36,473 nt of DNA from Paludibacteraceae bacterium (GTDB lineage Bacteria; Bacteroidota; Bacteroidia; Bacteroidales; Paludibacteraceae). Below, piece by piece: positions 23,444 to 32,800 of the stretch. The notes beneath the pieces were generated by a model that saw only the letters and a program-made list of their open reading frames with translations, was not told where the DNA came from and did no database searches. The stretch spans positions 1 through 36,473 of the forward strand of contig JAILDU010000009.1 of the NCBI GenBank assembly GCA_024689005.1. Reading direction: 5' to 3'. The first letter of the stretch is position 1. The number at the start of each line of letters is the position of its first letter. Made by a program: the position numbers and the translations under genes.

Positions 23444-24037
23444 TCATTCCTGTACCGCACGCCATATCGTGCCGTTGATGTCCGCAAACCACACGATGCC
23501 CTTGCCCTTCCGTATCAACGCTTTCGGACTATTGTACTTGTCTGTCAAAGTTATCTCGTCCACAAATGCGCGGAATATAGGGAACGCATCTGTCGAGTCC
23601 GCCTCGCATTCTTCCGAAAACTTCTCGTATTTAGAATACACTTCATACGGATACGGCCCGCAATCCAGGTTGATACGGAACACCTCTCTGTCAATACATT
23701 CCATATCCAGTAGTATCCTGCCCACTGTTCCTTCTCTGCCGCTGAGCACAACATGTTTGCGCGCTTCTTCTCTGATGTAGCCCTTGCGCACAACCTCGCC
23801 TTCGTACATCCAGTAAGATTGATCTACAGAGTAACTGACTGTTGTGTCTCCGTCGGAGAAATATACCGTATCTTCCATCCGGTAAGGAGCATAGGGGTAA
23901 AACTCCTTTTTCGGAAAATCATCCGGTATAGGATATGTCTCCTCTTTTATACACGCGCACAGCATCGTCGTTAACGCAATCACAATCAACATTCCGACCT
24001 TCATGACCACTGGTCTCTCATTCACATTTCTTTTCAT
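23444..24037 (-). CDS. Lipoprotein of unknown function
   Basis: 197 residues from the ATG at 24037, or 186 from the ATG at 24004, which gives a more typical lipoprotein signal (MKVGMLIVIALTTMLCAC, lipobox LCAC). The mature protein is rich in Tyr and acidic residues (PYAPYRMEDTVYFSDGDTTV) and ends GKGIVWFADINGTIWRA. I do not recognise a family. Its promoter lies in a 64-bp block almost identical to the promoter of the gene at 26390-27133, so the two may be co-regulated. Confidence 0.7.
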   Translation of the reverse strand: MKRNVNERPVVMKVGMLIVIALTTMLCACIKEETYPIPDDFPKKEFYPYAPYRMEDTVYFSDGDTTVSYSVDQSYWMYEGEVVRKGYIREEARKHVVLSGREGTVGRILLDMECIDREVFRINLDCGPYPYEVYSKYEKFSEECEADSTDAFPIFRAFVDEITLTDKYNSPKALIRKGKGIVWFADINGTIWRAVQE

Positions 24038-24060
24038 AATAGCATTCTTTTGAAATTTGT

Positions 24061-24124
24061 TGCAAAAGTACTGCATTTACTCCCAATCTCCAAATTTTGC
24101 ACTTGGGAAAAAGTTGGGATTTTT
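24061..24124 (-). promoter_or_regulatory. Promoter in a 64-bp repeated block, copy 1
   Basis: Matches 27179-27242 at 61 of 64 positions. Minus strand: TTTGGAGATTGGGAG at -33, 20-nt spacer, TACTTTTG (24070-24063). TCCCAA and TTGGGA arms flank the -33 box. Confidence 0.8.
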
Positions 24125-24133
24125 CATGTGACA

Positions 24134-24198
24134 AGAAAAAGCACTATCTGCACAGCATGCACTTCGGGGAAACGAATGTGCAAAAGTGCAGATAGTGC
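24134..24198 (-). terminator. Terminator hairpin downstream of the HNH remnant
   Basis: GCACTATCTGCAC (24141-24153) and its exact complement (24186-24198) close a stem. Inside it, TGCAC/GTGCA and TTCG/CGAA also pair, about 22 bp in all. On the minus strand the stem is followed by TTTTTCTT, as expected for termination of the HNH fragment. Confidence 0.7.
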
Positions 24199-24219
24199 AA
24201 ATGCAGAACGATTGTATTT

Positions 24220-24380
24220 TTACTTGCTGCTTTTCCTTCTATTACAATCGCGGCAGAGCATCTGGCGGTCGGCTATCGTTCGTCCGCCTTCTACCCATGG
24301 AGTAATATGATCCGCCTCCATGACCTCGATGTTTTGTGCAATAATTGCGGTAGGTGCAGCCGCCACTCTTGAGTCAGTTC
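24220..24380 (-). pseudogene. Frameshifted C-terminal remnant of an HNH endonuclease
   Basis: Read on the minus strand, the frame ending at the TAA at 24222-24220 encodes [20 protein letters not shown] followed by [12 protein letters not shown]. This is the HNH core (DH, then the CxxC and N of the second half). Upstream the similarity shifts frame at an AAAA run near 24330: [11 protein letters not shown] in the other frame leads into NIEVMEADH. No start or N-terminal domain is left. It is therefore a decayed gene piece, probably from a mobile element or restriction-type nuclease. Confidence 0.8.
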
Positions 24381-24436
24381 CATAAGATAACCATATGATA
24401 AACTTCCAATAATTCCATAAAAAAACATCTTATACT

Positions 24437-24455
24437 ATATATACTATGTATATAT
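24437..24455. promoter_or_regulatory. Palindromic operator candidate, copy 2
   Basis: ATATATACTATGTATATAT, identical to 10251-10269, ending 65 bp upstream of the TTG of the next promoter. The remainder of 24381-24520 holds no gene. Confidence 0.55.
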
Positions 24456-24520
24456 CCTTTCTGTTCACCATTGTTTTTCTCTTCCTCACAAAAGTTTTCG
24501 ACAAAAAAATCAAATTATAT

Positions 24521-24551
24521 TTGCGTACGTAGGAAATTTGTAGTACCTTTG
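24521..24551 (+). promoter_or_regulatory. Promoter of the secreted protein at 24577
   Basis: TTGCGTACGTA, 20-nt spacer, TACCTTTG at 24544-24551, then CGGCCGGATTT. Confidence 0.8.
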
Positions 24552-24576
24552 CGGCCGGATTTATAAGTAATACATT

Positions 24577-25731
24577 ATGAACAAACACTTTCTCACAATG
24601 CTGTTGGTATCGCTGGTGGCAATACCCATCCCGGCGCAGAAACAGCAGAAACCCAAGAGTAGCAACCAAAACGCTCCGAAGACCGTGTACATCAACGCCA
24701 AAGATCGCAATTACGCGCAGAACTTAGGCGGCTATTATTTCTACGACTATATCTTCAAAGAGTCGCGCGACCTGTCCACTGTATGCCCGTGCAAAGGACA
24801 AGACAAGAAACTGATTGCCAAGTACACTTACTCTACTTTCGACGAAGCATACAAAAATCTGCTTACGTTTCCTAATCCTGCCGATGTGGACACCCGCGAG
24901 AAAATGACCTACTGGCACGATTGCGTTCTTGCCCCGATAGAGGATGCCATCAAATTATACGAATCGGAACCGGAGTACGATGTGGAAGTCAAACGCCTGC
25001 AAAAGAAGCAAATGGACAATGCCAAACTGGCCGCCAAAGGTAAGCCGTTTGACACCATTCCTTTTGACCCGAAGATGCCGGAGTACCTCAAAGTAATTGA
25101 GAAGATACGTGCTGTCGTTACACCGCTTGACAAGCAATATACGGACATCCTGAACGTGTACAGTACGAACGATCGAGATTTGCGTGAGTGGCTGAATGTT
25201 ACGGGCGGATCACCTCGTTTCTATTTCAATGCTTATTCCGCCTTTCTGAAGCAAGTCGTCAAAGAGTGGTTTGTGTCCGAAGAATGCAAGCAGGTGCAGG
25301 TCATTGAAGATGAACTGCGTGCCCGCGTGGCAACGGAGCAACCGAAGATAACACCGGACTGGTTTGTGGAAGGACGCAAACGCGAAGGCGAACTGGTGGC
25401 ACAATACAACCGCAAACTCGTTGACCGCTGGATCAAGAAAGCCCCTATGACCACCATCAACAAGACCAAAGAAGCACTGCCAAAACTGATTGCCTACCAC
25501 AAGGAGATAGAGGCTATCCATGGCGACGACCCTATCACCCAAGGATACATCACCGCACACACCTCCTCAAAGGAATGTCTGAAGATGATTTTCCACTGTT
25601 ATTACTCGAACCTGAGTCTGCCTATTCCGCTCGTTCGCACACCGGATACGCAGGAAGGAAAGAAACTCAAACTGGAAGGAACACCGTGGGTTTTGCCGCA
25701 TCCATACGAACCGAGAGAAGAGAAAAAATGA
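24577..25731 (+). CDS. Secreted protein of unknown function
   Basis: 384 residues. A signal peptide (MNKHFLTMLLVSLVAIPIPA) is followed by a Lys/Gln/Asn-rich linker and a largely helical, charged domain with few cysteines (STVCPCKGQ near residue 66; EECKQVQVIE; SSKECLKMIFHCY). No enzyme motif or known family was recognised. The repeated WH, YFYDYIF and NAYSAFLKQVVKEWF stretches suggest a globular helical fold. It has its own promoter and terminator, so it is a single-gene unit. The palindrome upstream is shared with the BspA-like gene, which suggests common control. Confidence 0.8.
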   Translation: MNKHFLTMLLVSLVAIPIPAQKQQKPKSSNQNAPKTVYINAKDRNYAQNLGGYYFYDYIFKESRDLSTVCPCKGQDKKLIAKYTYSTFDEAYKNLLTFPNPADVDTREKMTYWHDCVLAPIEDAIKLYESEPEYDVEVKRLQKKQMDNAKLAAKGKPFDTIPFDPKMPEYLKVIEKIRAVVTPLDKQYTDILNVYSTNDRDLREWLNVTGGSPRFYFNAYSAFLKQVVKEWFVSEECKQVQVIEDELRARVATEQPKITPDWFVEGRKREGELVAQYNRKLVDRWIKKAPMTTINKTKEALPKLIAYHKEIEAIHGDDPITQGYITAHTSSKECLKMIFHCYYSNLSLPIPLVRTPDTQEGKKLKLEGTPWVLPHPYEPREEKK

Positions 25732-25769
25732 GAGTCAAACTGACCGATAAACCGATTTGACAAAAAAAG

Positions 25770-25797
25770 AAAGAGGCTCAAAAGGGTCTCTTTTTTT
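25770..25797 (+). terminator. Terminator of the 24577 gene
   Basis: AAAGAGGCT pairs with GGTCTCTTT (9 bp including wobbles) around CAAAAG, within a T7 tract. Confidence 0.85.
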
Positions 25798-25814
25798 GCG
25801 GAAAATAAAAAAAA

Positions 25815-25845
25815 TTGCGTATATCAGAAAAAAGTTGTACCTTTG
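25815..25845 (+). promoter_or_regulatory. Promoter of the small RNA gene
   Basis: TTGCGTATATC, 20-nt spacer, TACCTTTG at 25838-25845. Confidence 0.8.
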
Positions 25846-25849
25846 CACC

Positions 25850-25969
25850 ATGTAATTTTGTGAGCCATTGCTATCACAGATATTTGTTAAATTTATTCAA
25901 AGGGGAAGCGCACAGACAAGAGATAAAATAATTGGAATATCAAAAGGAGCGCTTCGGTGCTCCTTTTTT
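25850..25969 (+). ncRNA. Small RNA gene, about 120 nt, unknown family
   Basis: A promoter at 25815-25845 and a strong intrinsic terminator at 25945-25969 (AGGAGCGC-UUCG-GUGCUCCU then T6) bracket about 115 nt with no open frame of useful length. Near the 5' end, GTGAGC/GC..TCAC can form a small hairpin (about 25860-25877). The middle, containing AAAGGGGAAGCGCACAGAC, is predicted by eye to be single-stranded. It is independent of the preceding gene, which has its own terminator. I cannot match it to SRP RNA, tmRNA, RNase P RNA or a named Bacteroidota sRNA. Confidence 0.72.
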
Positions 25970-26302
25970 CTATCCGGAAATTTTTTGCAATGACCAAGTT
26001 GACTAAGTTCATCTTTAATTTGCTGCAATTTTTTGCATTGCACTATTTGCACTATTTGCACTTTCAATCTACCCATCCGTCATTATAATGACTTTTCCTG
26101 AATTGCGTTGACAGTTGTTTACTTATTTTAACTAAAATACTTGTCACTCTCCGGAAATCAATTGATATAAAAATTTGCGCTGACAGTTTTGTCATTTTTA
26201 TAACTGAGCGCGAGCCCATTGCCGAACCGCTTTCGAACGCTCTGTTCAAAAACTCAGCGTTAGTTGTTCGTTAGTGATTTGTTGTTTATTCCTTAGTTGT
26301 TA
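25970..26302. other. Gene-free AT-rich region
   Basis: No gene or promoter seen. Short CACTATTTG repeats occur at 26041-26060. No open frame has any family resemblance. Confidence 0.5.
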
Positions 26303-26368
26303 TCGGGATCCTTTCGAACCAACATCGAACCAACATCGAACCGACTTCGAACCAACTTCGAGCTATAG
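26303..26368. repeat. 11-bp periodic array (TCGAACCAACA)
   Basis: Six units in phase: TCGGGATCCTT, TCGAACCAACA twice, TCGAACCGACT, TCGAACCAACT, TCGAGCTATAG. It lies just beyond the stop of the 26390 gene. Confidence 0.9.
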
Positions 26369-26389
26369 GCCCATACGAACCCATACCTC

Positions 26390-27133
26390 TTAGAATTGCA
26401 TCGCCAATCCAAGACCATTGGCCGAAGATTGTATGCTAAAGGTCAACGGTGTTTGGTCTGAACATTTGCCATTGTATAAGTTTCGTGCTGCTTGCCGTTG
26501 AGCATGCCCTATGCATATACATGGAACCGAGGCAATAACAGATCCTAAGCCAAAGCCAACAAATCCCCAGCCGGCAAGTTCTGTATCTATGGTTGATGAA
26601 CTAAACACTGGACCGGCTGCCATAAGCCCCCCAACAATAGCTAAACCGCCGCCGGCACCGAACAATCCCCAACCGGCTTTCCATGTATCATTTGCTTTTT
26701 TGTAATCTATCTTGATTTGATCGCAGGTTACGCCCATAGCACAATTCTCATTGTTGTATACCTTTATAGCTTGTTTGCGTCGTACTTGACCTACAATAAG
26801 GCACGGAACAGAGGAAACAAACGCAGCGGAACCAATAGAAGCAATGGTTAACGTAGAAACTACTGCGGCTTTATGTTGTGCTTTAACCTCAGGACTTGCG
26901 TATGGGTCCGGAGTGAACGAACAAGGAAAGAAGGTTCCCCAACCTACTGCAGCAGTAACAGCTCCTCCCACAAACAATCCCCAACCTGTTTTCCAAAGCA
27001 CATCGCCTTTGTGATACTTCTCCCATGCTTCTGCGCATACCGCATTGGGCTCCGATGGCTTCATAATCACCTGTGCCTGCATATTGCTATATGCCACACT
27101 GCACACTAACATAAAAACTAATAACCGTTTCAT
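26390..27133 (-). CDS. Membrane protein with internal duplication, unknown function
   Basis: 247 residues from the ATG at 27133, with a signal peptide (MKRLLVFMLVCSVAYSNMQA). Two homologous units follow, about residues 47-131 and 151-224. Each starts WKxGWGLF, continues through a glycine-rich hydrophobic segment, then SSVPCLIVGQVRRKQA or ASVPCICIGHAQRQAA, and ends YNxxxC or YNGKC. Each unit likely makes two membrane hairpins, with paired cysteines. I do not recognise the family. Its promoter lies in a 64-bp block shared with the lipoprotein gene at 23444-24037. Confidence 0.8.
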   Translation of the reverse strand: MKRLLVFMLVCSVAYSNMQAQVIMKPSEPNAVCAEAWEKYHKGDVLWKTGWGLFVGGAVTAAVGWGTFFPCSFTPDPYASPEVKAQHKAAVVSTLTIASIGSAAFVSSVPCLIVGQVRRKQAIKVYNNENCAMGVTCDQIKIDYKKANDTWKAGWGLFGAGGGLAIVGGLMAAGPVFSSSTIDTELAGWGFVGFGLGSVIASVPCICIGHAQRQAARNLYNGKCSDQTPLTFSIQSSANGLGLAMQF

Positions 27134-27178
27134 AATACTAATACACATTTTTTTTATTGTTGTTATTCAAAAATCCGC

Positions 27179-27242
27179 TGCAAAAGTACTGCATTTACTC
27201 CCAATCTCCAAATTTTACTCTTGGGAAAATGTTGGGATTTTT
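27179..27242 (-). promoter_or_regulatory. Promoter in a 64-bp repeated block, copy 2
   Basis: Second copy of the 24061-24124 block. Minus strand: TTTGGAGATTGGGAG, 20-nt spacer, TACTTTTG (27188-27181), then CAGCGGATTTTTG. The stretch 27243-27414 holds no gene. Confidence 0.8.
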
Positions 27243-27414
27243 ACTTTCCGCACTCGTATATGCCTTTTTTATTGATTTTCGCACAGTCTCAATCCTATAT
27301 ACTCTCGGTGAGTCTATTTCCGTTGAAACAACAATCAATAAATCGGCACAAACCAAAAAATATTGTGATTATTGATAGATTAAGTTGCGTTTTTGCGAAT
27401 TTTTCGGATTTTAT

Positions 27415-27445
27415 TTGTGTATATCAAAAAAAAGTAGTACCTTTG
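27415..27445 (+). promoter_or_regulatory. pnp promoter
   Basis: TTGTGTATATC, A tract, 20-nt spacer, TACCTTTG at 27438-27445. Confidence 0.85.
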
Positions 27446-27478
27446 CGCGACTTTTATTGGTCTAAATAAATACATTTT

Positions 27479-27495
27479 GGACGCAAACGGCGTCC
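27479..27495 (+). promoter_or_regulatory. Leader hairpin of pnp
   Basis: GGACGC (27479-27484) pairs with GCGTCC (27490-27495), 19 nt before the start codon. In other bacteria pnp controls itself through leader stems; this one is short and its role is inferred only from position. Confidence 0.4.
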
Positions 27496-27514
27496 GCTAA
27501 CGAATTTAAATAAG

Positions 27515-29785
27515 ATGAATATTGTAACCAAAGAGATTGCTCTCCCTGATGGACGAGTGATCAAATTGGAGACAGGCAAGTTGGCTAAGCAAGCTGATGG
27601 CGCCGTTATGGCGACCCTCGGCAATACCATGATCTTGGCTACTGTCTGCTCCGCAAAAGACGCGGTTCCCGGCACAGATTTTATGCCGCTGACCGTAGAG
27701 TACAAAGAGAAATTCGCGTCCGCAGGACGCTTCCCGGGTGGCTTTACCCGCCGCGAAGGCAAAGCATCGGATTACGAAATCCTGATTGCACGTCTTATCG
27801 ACCGCGCTCTTCGCCCGCTTTTCCCAAGTAATTATCACGCAGAGACGTTCGTTAACGTTACCATGTATTCGGCTGACGGCATCGACATGCCGGAGTCTAT
27901 CGCCGGTCTTGCTGCCGGAGCTGCACTCGCTTGCTCCGATATTCCTTTCGAGGGACCGGTCAGCGAAGTACGTGTGGCACGTGTGGACGGCAAAATGGTT
28001 ATCAACCCGACTTTCGAGCAATGCGAGCACGCTGACCTCGAACTCATGGTTGCTGCCACTTACGACAACATTATGATGGTCGAGGGTGAGATGAAGGAAG
28101 TGCCGGAGAGCGTAATGCTGGAGGCTATCAAGGCTGCTCACGAGGCTATCAAACCGCAATGTCTCGCCATCAATGAGATGATGAAGGCTTACGGCAAGGA
28201 GACCAAACGCGAATATTGCCACGAGATCAACGATGACGAACTCAAACAAGCCGTTCACGACTATAGTTATGCTCGCGCTTATGCGCAAGCTACGGCTGCT
28301 GATACCGACAAGCATCACCGCGAGGCGATGTTCAGCCAGATTTGCGAGGACTTCAAGACCGAGAAAGCAGACTATATGGCACAACGTGCTGAGGCTATCG
28401 GCGTCGAGGTTGACGATATAGCAGCACTCGTTGACCGCTATTATCACGATGTAGAGAAAGAGGCTATGCGCCGCGCCGTACTCGACGAGGGCAAGCGTCT
28501 CGATGGTCGTAAGACCACAGAGATTCGCCCTATCTGGTGCGAGGTCGGTCCGCTGCCTGGACCTCACGGTTCTTCTATCTTCACTCGTGGTGAGACACAA
28601 TCGCTCTCTACCGTTACGCTGGGTACCAGCCGTGACGAGAAGATTGTAGATGAAGCACTCATCCAAGGTTCAGACAAGTTCCTGCTCCACTATAACTTCC
28701 CGCCGTTCTCCACAGGTGAGGCTAAGGCCGCACGTGGCGTTGGACGTCGCGAGATCGGTCACGGTAACTTGGCTTGCCGTGCGTTGAAGAATATGATTCC
28801 GGAGGACTTCCCTTATACCGTACGCGTCGTATCGGATATCCTCGAGTCCAATGGTTCGTCTTCTATGGCTACCGTTTGCGCCGGTACACTCGCGCTGATG
28901 GATGCCGGTGTTCCGATGAAGAAGCCTGTCAGCGGTATCGCTATGGGTCTGATCTCAGAGAACCAAGGTAAGAACTACGCAATCCTCAGCGATATCCTCG
29001 GCGATGAGGATCACCTCGGTGATATGGACTTCAAGACCACCGGTACCAAGGATGGTCTGACCGCTTGCCAAATGGATATCAAGGTGGACGGCCTTTCATA
29101 TGAGATATTAGAGAACGCGCTCGCGCAAGCGCACGAAGCGCGCATGTATATATTAGGTAAAATCCTCGAGTGCATGCCGGCTCCGCGTGCTGACCTCAAA
29201 CCGCACGCTCCGCGTATCGTTAGCTTCATTATTCCTAAGGATATGATCGGAGCTGTCATAGGCCCGGGTGGTAAGATTATCCAGGGTATTCAGGCTGAGA
29301 CCGGAGCTGTTATCTCTATCGATGAGATAGAAGAGGGCGGTAAGGTTGAGGTAGCAAGCAACAACGGAGAGTCAATGCAGGCTGCAATCGCTAAGATCAA
29401 GGCTATCGTTGCTCTGCCGGAAGTCGGCGAAGAGTACGACTCTGTCGTTAAATCGCTGATGCCTTATGGTTGCTTCGTTGAGTTCATGCCGGGTAAGGAA
29501 GGTCTGCTGCATATCAGCGAGATCGATTGGAAACGCTACGAGACAATGGAGGAAACCGGTATCCAAGAGGGCGACCACATCCGCATCAAACTGCTGGAGA
29601 TTGACCCGAAGACCGGTAAGTTCCGCCTGAGCGCTAAGGCTTTGAAGGAAAAACCGGAAGGCTACGTAGAGCCTGAGCGTCCTGCTCGCGCTCCACGCGG
29701 TGACCGCAACAATCGCCCTGACGGCGCACGCCTCGAGCGTGGACCGCGTCCGGAGCGCCGCGGACCGAAGCCCGAGAAGCACTAA
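27515..29785 (+). CDS. pnp: Polynucleotide phosphorylase
   Basis: 756 residues with the full PNPase layout: RNase PH domain 1, a helical linker, RNase PH domain 2 ([34 protein letters not shown]), a KH domain from about residue 577 ([17 protein letters not shown]) and an S1 domain ([24 protein letters not shown]). A basic Arg/Pro/Gly-rich tail follows. It degrades RNA 3' to 5' with phosphate and is part of RNA turnover. It is followed by a bidirectional terminator facing the tamB-like gene. Confidence 0.98.
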   Translation: MNIVTKEIALPDGRVIKLETGKLAKQADGAVMATLGNTMILATVCSAKDAVPGTDFMPLTVEYKEKFASAGRFPGGFTRREGKASDYEILIARLIDRALRPLFPSNYHAETFVNVTMYSADGIDMPESIAGLAAGAALACSDIPFEGPVSEVRVARVDGKMVINPTFEQCEHADLELMVAATYDNIMMVEGEMKEVPESVMLEAIKAAHEAIKPQCLAINEMMKAYGKETKREYCHEINDDELKQAVHDYSYARAYAQATAADTDKHHREAMFSQICEDFKTEKADYMAQRAEAIGVEVDDIAALVDRYYHDVEKEAMRRAVLDEGKRLDGRKTTEIRPIWCEVGPLPGPHGSSIFTRGETQSLSTVTLGTSRDEKIVDEALIQGSDKFLLHYNFPPFSTGEAKAARGVGRREIGHGNLACRALKNMIPEDFPYTVRVVSDILESNGSSSMATVCAGTLALMDAGVPMKKPVSGIAMGLISENQGKNYAILSDILGDEDHLGDMDFKTTGTKDGLTACQMDIKVDGLSYEILENALAQAHEARMYILGKILECMPAPRADLKPHAPRIVSFIIPKDMIGAVIGPGGKIIQGIQAETGAVISIDEIEEGGKVEVASNNGESMQAAIAKIKAIVALPEVGEEYDSVVKSLMPYGCFVEFMPGKEGLLHISEIDWKRYETMEETGIQEGDHIRIKLLEIDPKTGKFRLSAKALKEKPEGYVEPERPARAPRGDRNNRPDGARLERGPRPERRGPKPEKH

Positions 29786-29794
29786 ATAAACAAC

Positions 29795-29831
29795 AAAAAA
29801 AGCAGCACTCAATCGAGCGCTGCTTTTTTTG
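29795..29831. terminator. Bidirectional terminator between pnp and the tamB-like gene
   Basis: AGCAGC-A-CTC / GAG-C-GCTGCT around AATC, with A6 on the left and T7 on the right. Confidence 0.88.
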
Positions 29832-29843
29832 ATTGCTTATTCG

Positions 29844-32800
29844 TTACTTCTTTTCTTTGTCCTTCTTGTTCTTTCGTTCCGCTTTCTTTGTCGCACGTTC
29901 TTCTTTACTCGGCACATTGAAGTCTTTCTTCCATAGGAGTCCGAAGCCTTGTATAGTAGAGGCCTGGCGAAGCGAGTACTTGTCCACTGTGTGCGTATAA
30001 CCCTTCAGACGCCACTGACCGTCTTCTGTTAAGAGCAGTTCAACATCTAGGTCTCCGAAGAAAGGTTGGTTAGACACATCGTTGTAACGGTATCCCACAT
30101 TGCCGTTAATAACCAATCGATCTACAGGATGCAGTTGAATCTGCGCTTCGTACTCCTGGCTGGCATCTGCGCCTTCTCCGTCCGCACGAATAGCCACGCC
30201 CAACGTAAGCACATCGGATAGTTTGCCCAACCATGAGTTGATTTGTCCTGTGACTGTGCTACTGAGCAGCGAATAGGTGGAATTGAGCGTTGCGTATTGC
30301 GCCTGACTCATGTAGTCCGGAGTGAAGAAGCGGTTGAAGACCAATAGGTAAATCACCTGGCGCATCAACATCTCATCCGTATTGATGACTTGGCGAACCT
30401 GTTGTTGGATGGTATGGTCACTCAGCGGCAACTCGAGCGAGAAATTGAGAATCGGATTATTGAGAGACCCCGTCATGTGCAGACAGGTCAATACCGGTAT
30501 ATTGCTTCGCGTTGTGCCTATCTGTTCTATCTCATCGCCAAAGAGATCCTTGAGATTGGCGGTTACTTTGTATTGCGCTGTTACATCCAATTGTGGATTG
30601 GTGGCATCACCGGAGAAAATGATGGTGGAGCCACTCGCTACATTAAATTCGCGACGAATCACATTAGCTACGGTATAGGAGAGCGTTCCCTGCTCTATGT
30701 CGCACGTGCCCAATAGACGTACGTCGCCGGTCTCGGTGTCATAAGTTGCGCGCAGCGCTCCACTGCCTCGTCCCTGGATCATATCGCCGGTTCGCTCGCC
30801 GAGTACCAACTGAAAGAGCAGTTTGGGATTCACCTCTATATTGAGAGCCAATTGGCAACGTCCTTCACGTTTATACTCATCGTTATCTTTCTTTTTCTTA
30901 ACAACAATATCTATGTTGTCCAAGTCTGTCTCTATAGGCTTTGCCTCCTCGTCCTTTTTGGTACTATCGGCATGAGCTACAAAGTGGATGAAGTTTGACT
31001 CATATGCACTGGATGTGTTGTCCAGATTGAGGCGAAAACGCGACTTGCCCGATGTTACGGCGTCGGCGTCAACCAATATATTCATCTCATCGCCTGTCAC
31101 ATCGGCATGTCCCGTAGCATAGACATGCCCCTGAAGCATCTCTCCTTCCTTGTCCGGAAAATCAAAGACTAACGCATCGCGTGCATCTGCGTGAATGTTG
31201 AGCCGGAAATTCTGGAATTGCTTGTGATAGACTGCTCCGTTCACTTCCACCAGGTGCCCTTCTGCATCGGTCACATGTACGTGCGGGAAACGAACGGATG
31301 TAGTGTCCATGACCAGTGTGTCGCCATGTATCGTGTAGCGGCATCCTGTCCAAGGCAGTGTGAACGACGCATCCTGAGCTGCTGCGCGCATTAGGACGTA
31401 TACCTCGTTCTTCTTACCTCCCACGCAGACACGACCGCTTGCATAGCCTTGCAGATTGTCCAAGACGGATGATGTCCAGTGATTGACAAAGTCTATCGGA
31501 ACGGAGTCTGCACGCATATCCAATTTCCATGCACCCGAACCGTCAAAGAGCGAAGCCACACCTTCCAGATCCACCACTTTGCGTGTCGGACGCATCACAT
31601 CGGCGTGAAAACGCAACTTGTCGCGCAGGTGCAAATCCACTTCCGCCTCACCAAAATAACAGTTGTTTAGACCCATCGAATCTACATGTATCTTCGCCTC
31701 TACACTGGGCTTGCGGAAAAGTGAAGCGATATCGGCCTTGCCGTTCAATATACCATTGAACATGATTGTCTGTACCGGCAGAACAAATGGTACCACATAC
31801 GATGCGTCTATACCCTTGATATTCACAGACAAGACATCAGACGCGCGTCGTGAACCGGTGCCGTGCGCAAACAAGTACTGACCGCCTCCTTCGAAAGCGA
31901 AGTGTTGTACTTGTAGAGATGTGTCTGCCGCACAATAGGCTATCCGGCTTTCACTGATAGTATAAACCGAGTCACGAAGCGTCAGCGAACTGGGTAATAT
32001 ATGCATATCTATCAGCGGCTTCTGTACATAGCGGCTGAAGTGGGTTATCAAGTGTAGATCTCCGCCATACACTCCGGCACGCTGCGCGTTGAGCATCGCG
32101 CGCTGTTGGTCGTGCCAATCCAGCTTGCTTAGTGCACGCTGCAACTGACGCGGAGTCAAGTCGCGCCAACCATTAGGCAACTTCTCGTCTAACTCGGCCT
32201 GCTGGCGCAATGTCACGTGGGTCAGTACTGTATCGCGGAAAGCCAGACATGAGATGGCTGTCTGCATCTGCATGGCCTCGGCTGCCACACTGAGCGACAG
32301 ACCGGAACCTTCCGCATTCTTATTGTGTATCAGTTTGTCCACTGTCGCTGCAATAACCGTCAAATCGTGCAGCGGAGTATTCATGGCACGTACACCGGGT
32401 GCATGAAAGCGCATATCCACATGTGGCTCGCCTTCTACGGGGATGTCCACCGATGCACGCAGAGTGGGGTGGTCGCTCAGTGTTACAGGAGCCGTAAACA
32501 GACGCTGCAGGTCACGCAGACGATAGCCGTCCGCTGCCAAATTGATATGAACATCGTTCGGCTCCTTTTTCGATGCAACTACTGCGGAAGGCAGGTAATG
32601 ATGAATCATGTTTTGCATGGCGGGCGCTATGTCCGTGTAGCGGAATATGCCGTCCACTTGCGCCGTCAGGTAGTCGCTCTTCAGGGTTATGGCCTTGTTA
32701 TGGTCTTCAGCGGCTGAGACAAGCAAGGTTATCTTATTCATCTGTATAGAGTCTTTCGGCGTAGCCAGAAAGAGTGAACTCAATACCACATTGCCGCTCA

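Noticed and set aside
24220..24380. Intact small HNH protein
   Set aside because: The HNH frame has no start codon or N-terminal domain, and the upstream similarity is in another frame.
18213..25915. Shared 15-mer AAGGGGAAGCGCACA at 18213 and in the small RNA at about 25900
   Set aside because: A single 15-base match is expected about once by chance in a window this size, and the flanks do not match.
27506..28666. 386-codon open frame on the minus strand
   Set aside because: It lies opposite pnp in full and has no family resemblance; it is a by-product of pnp codon use.
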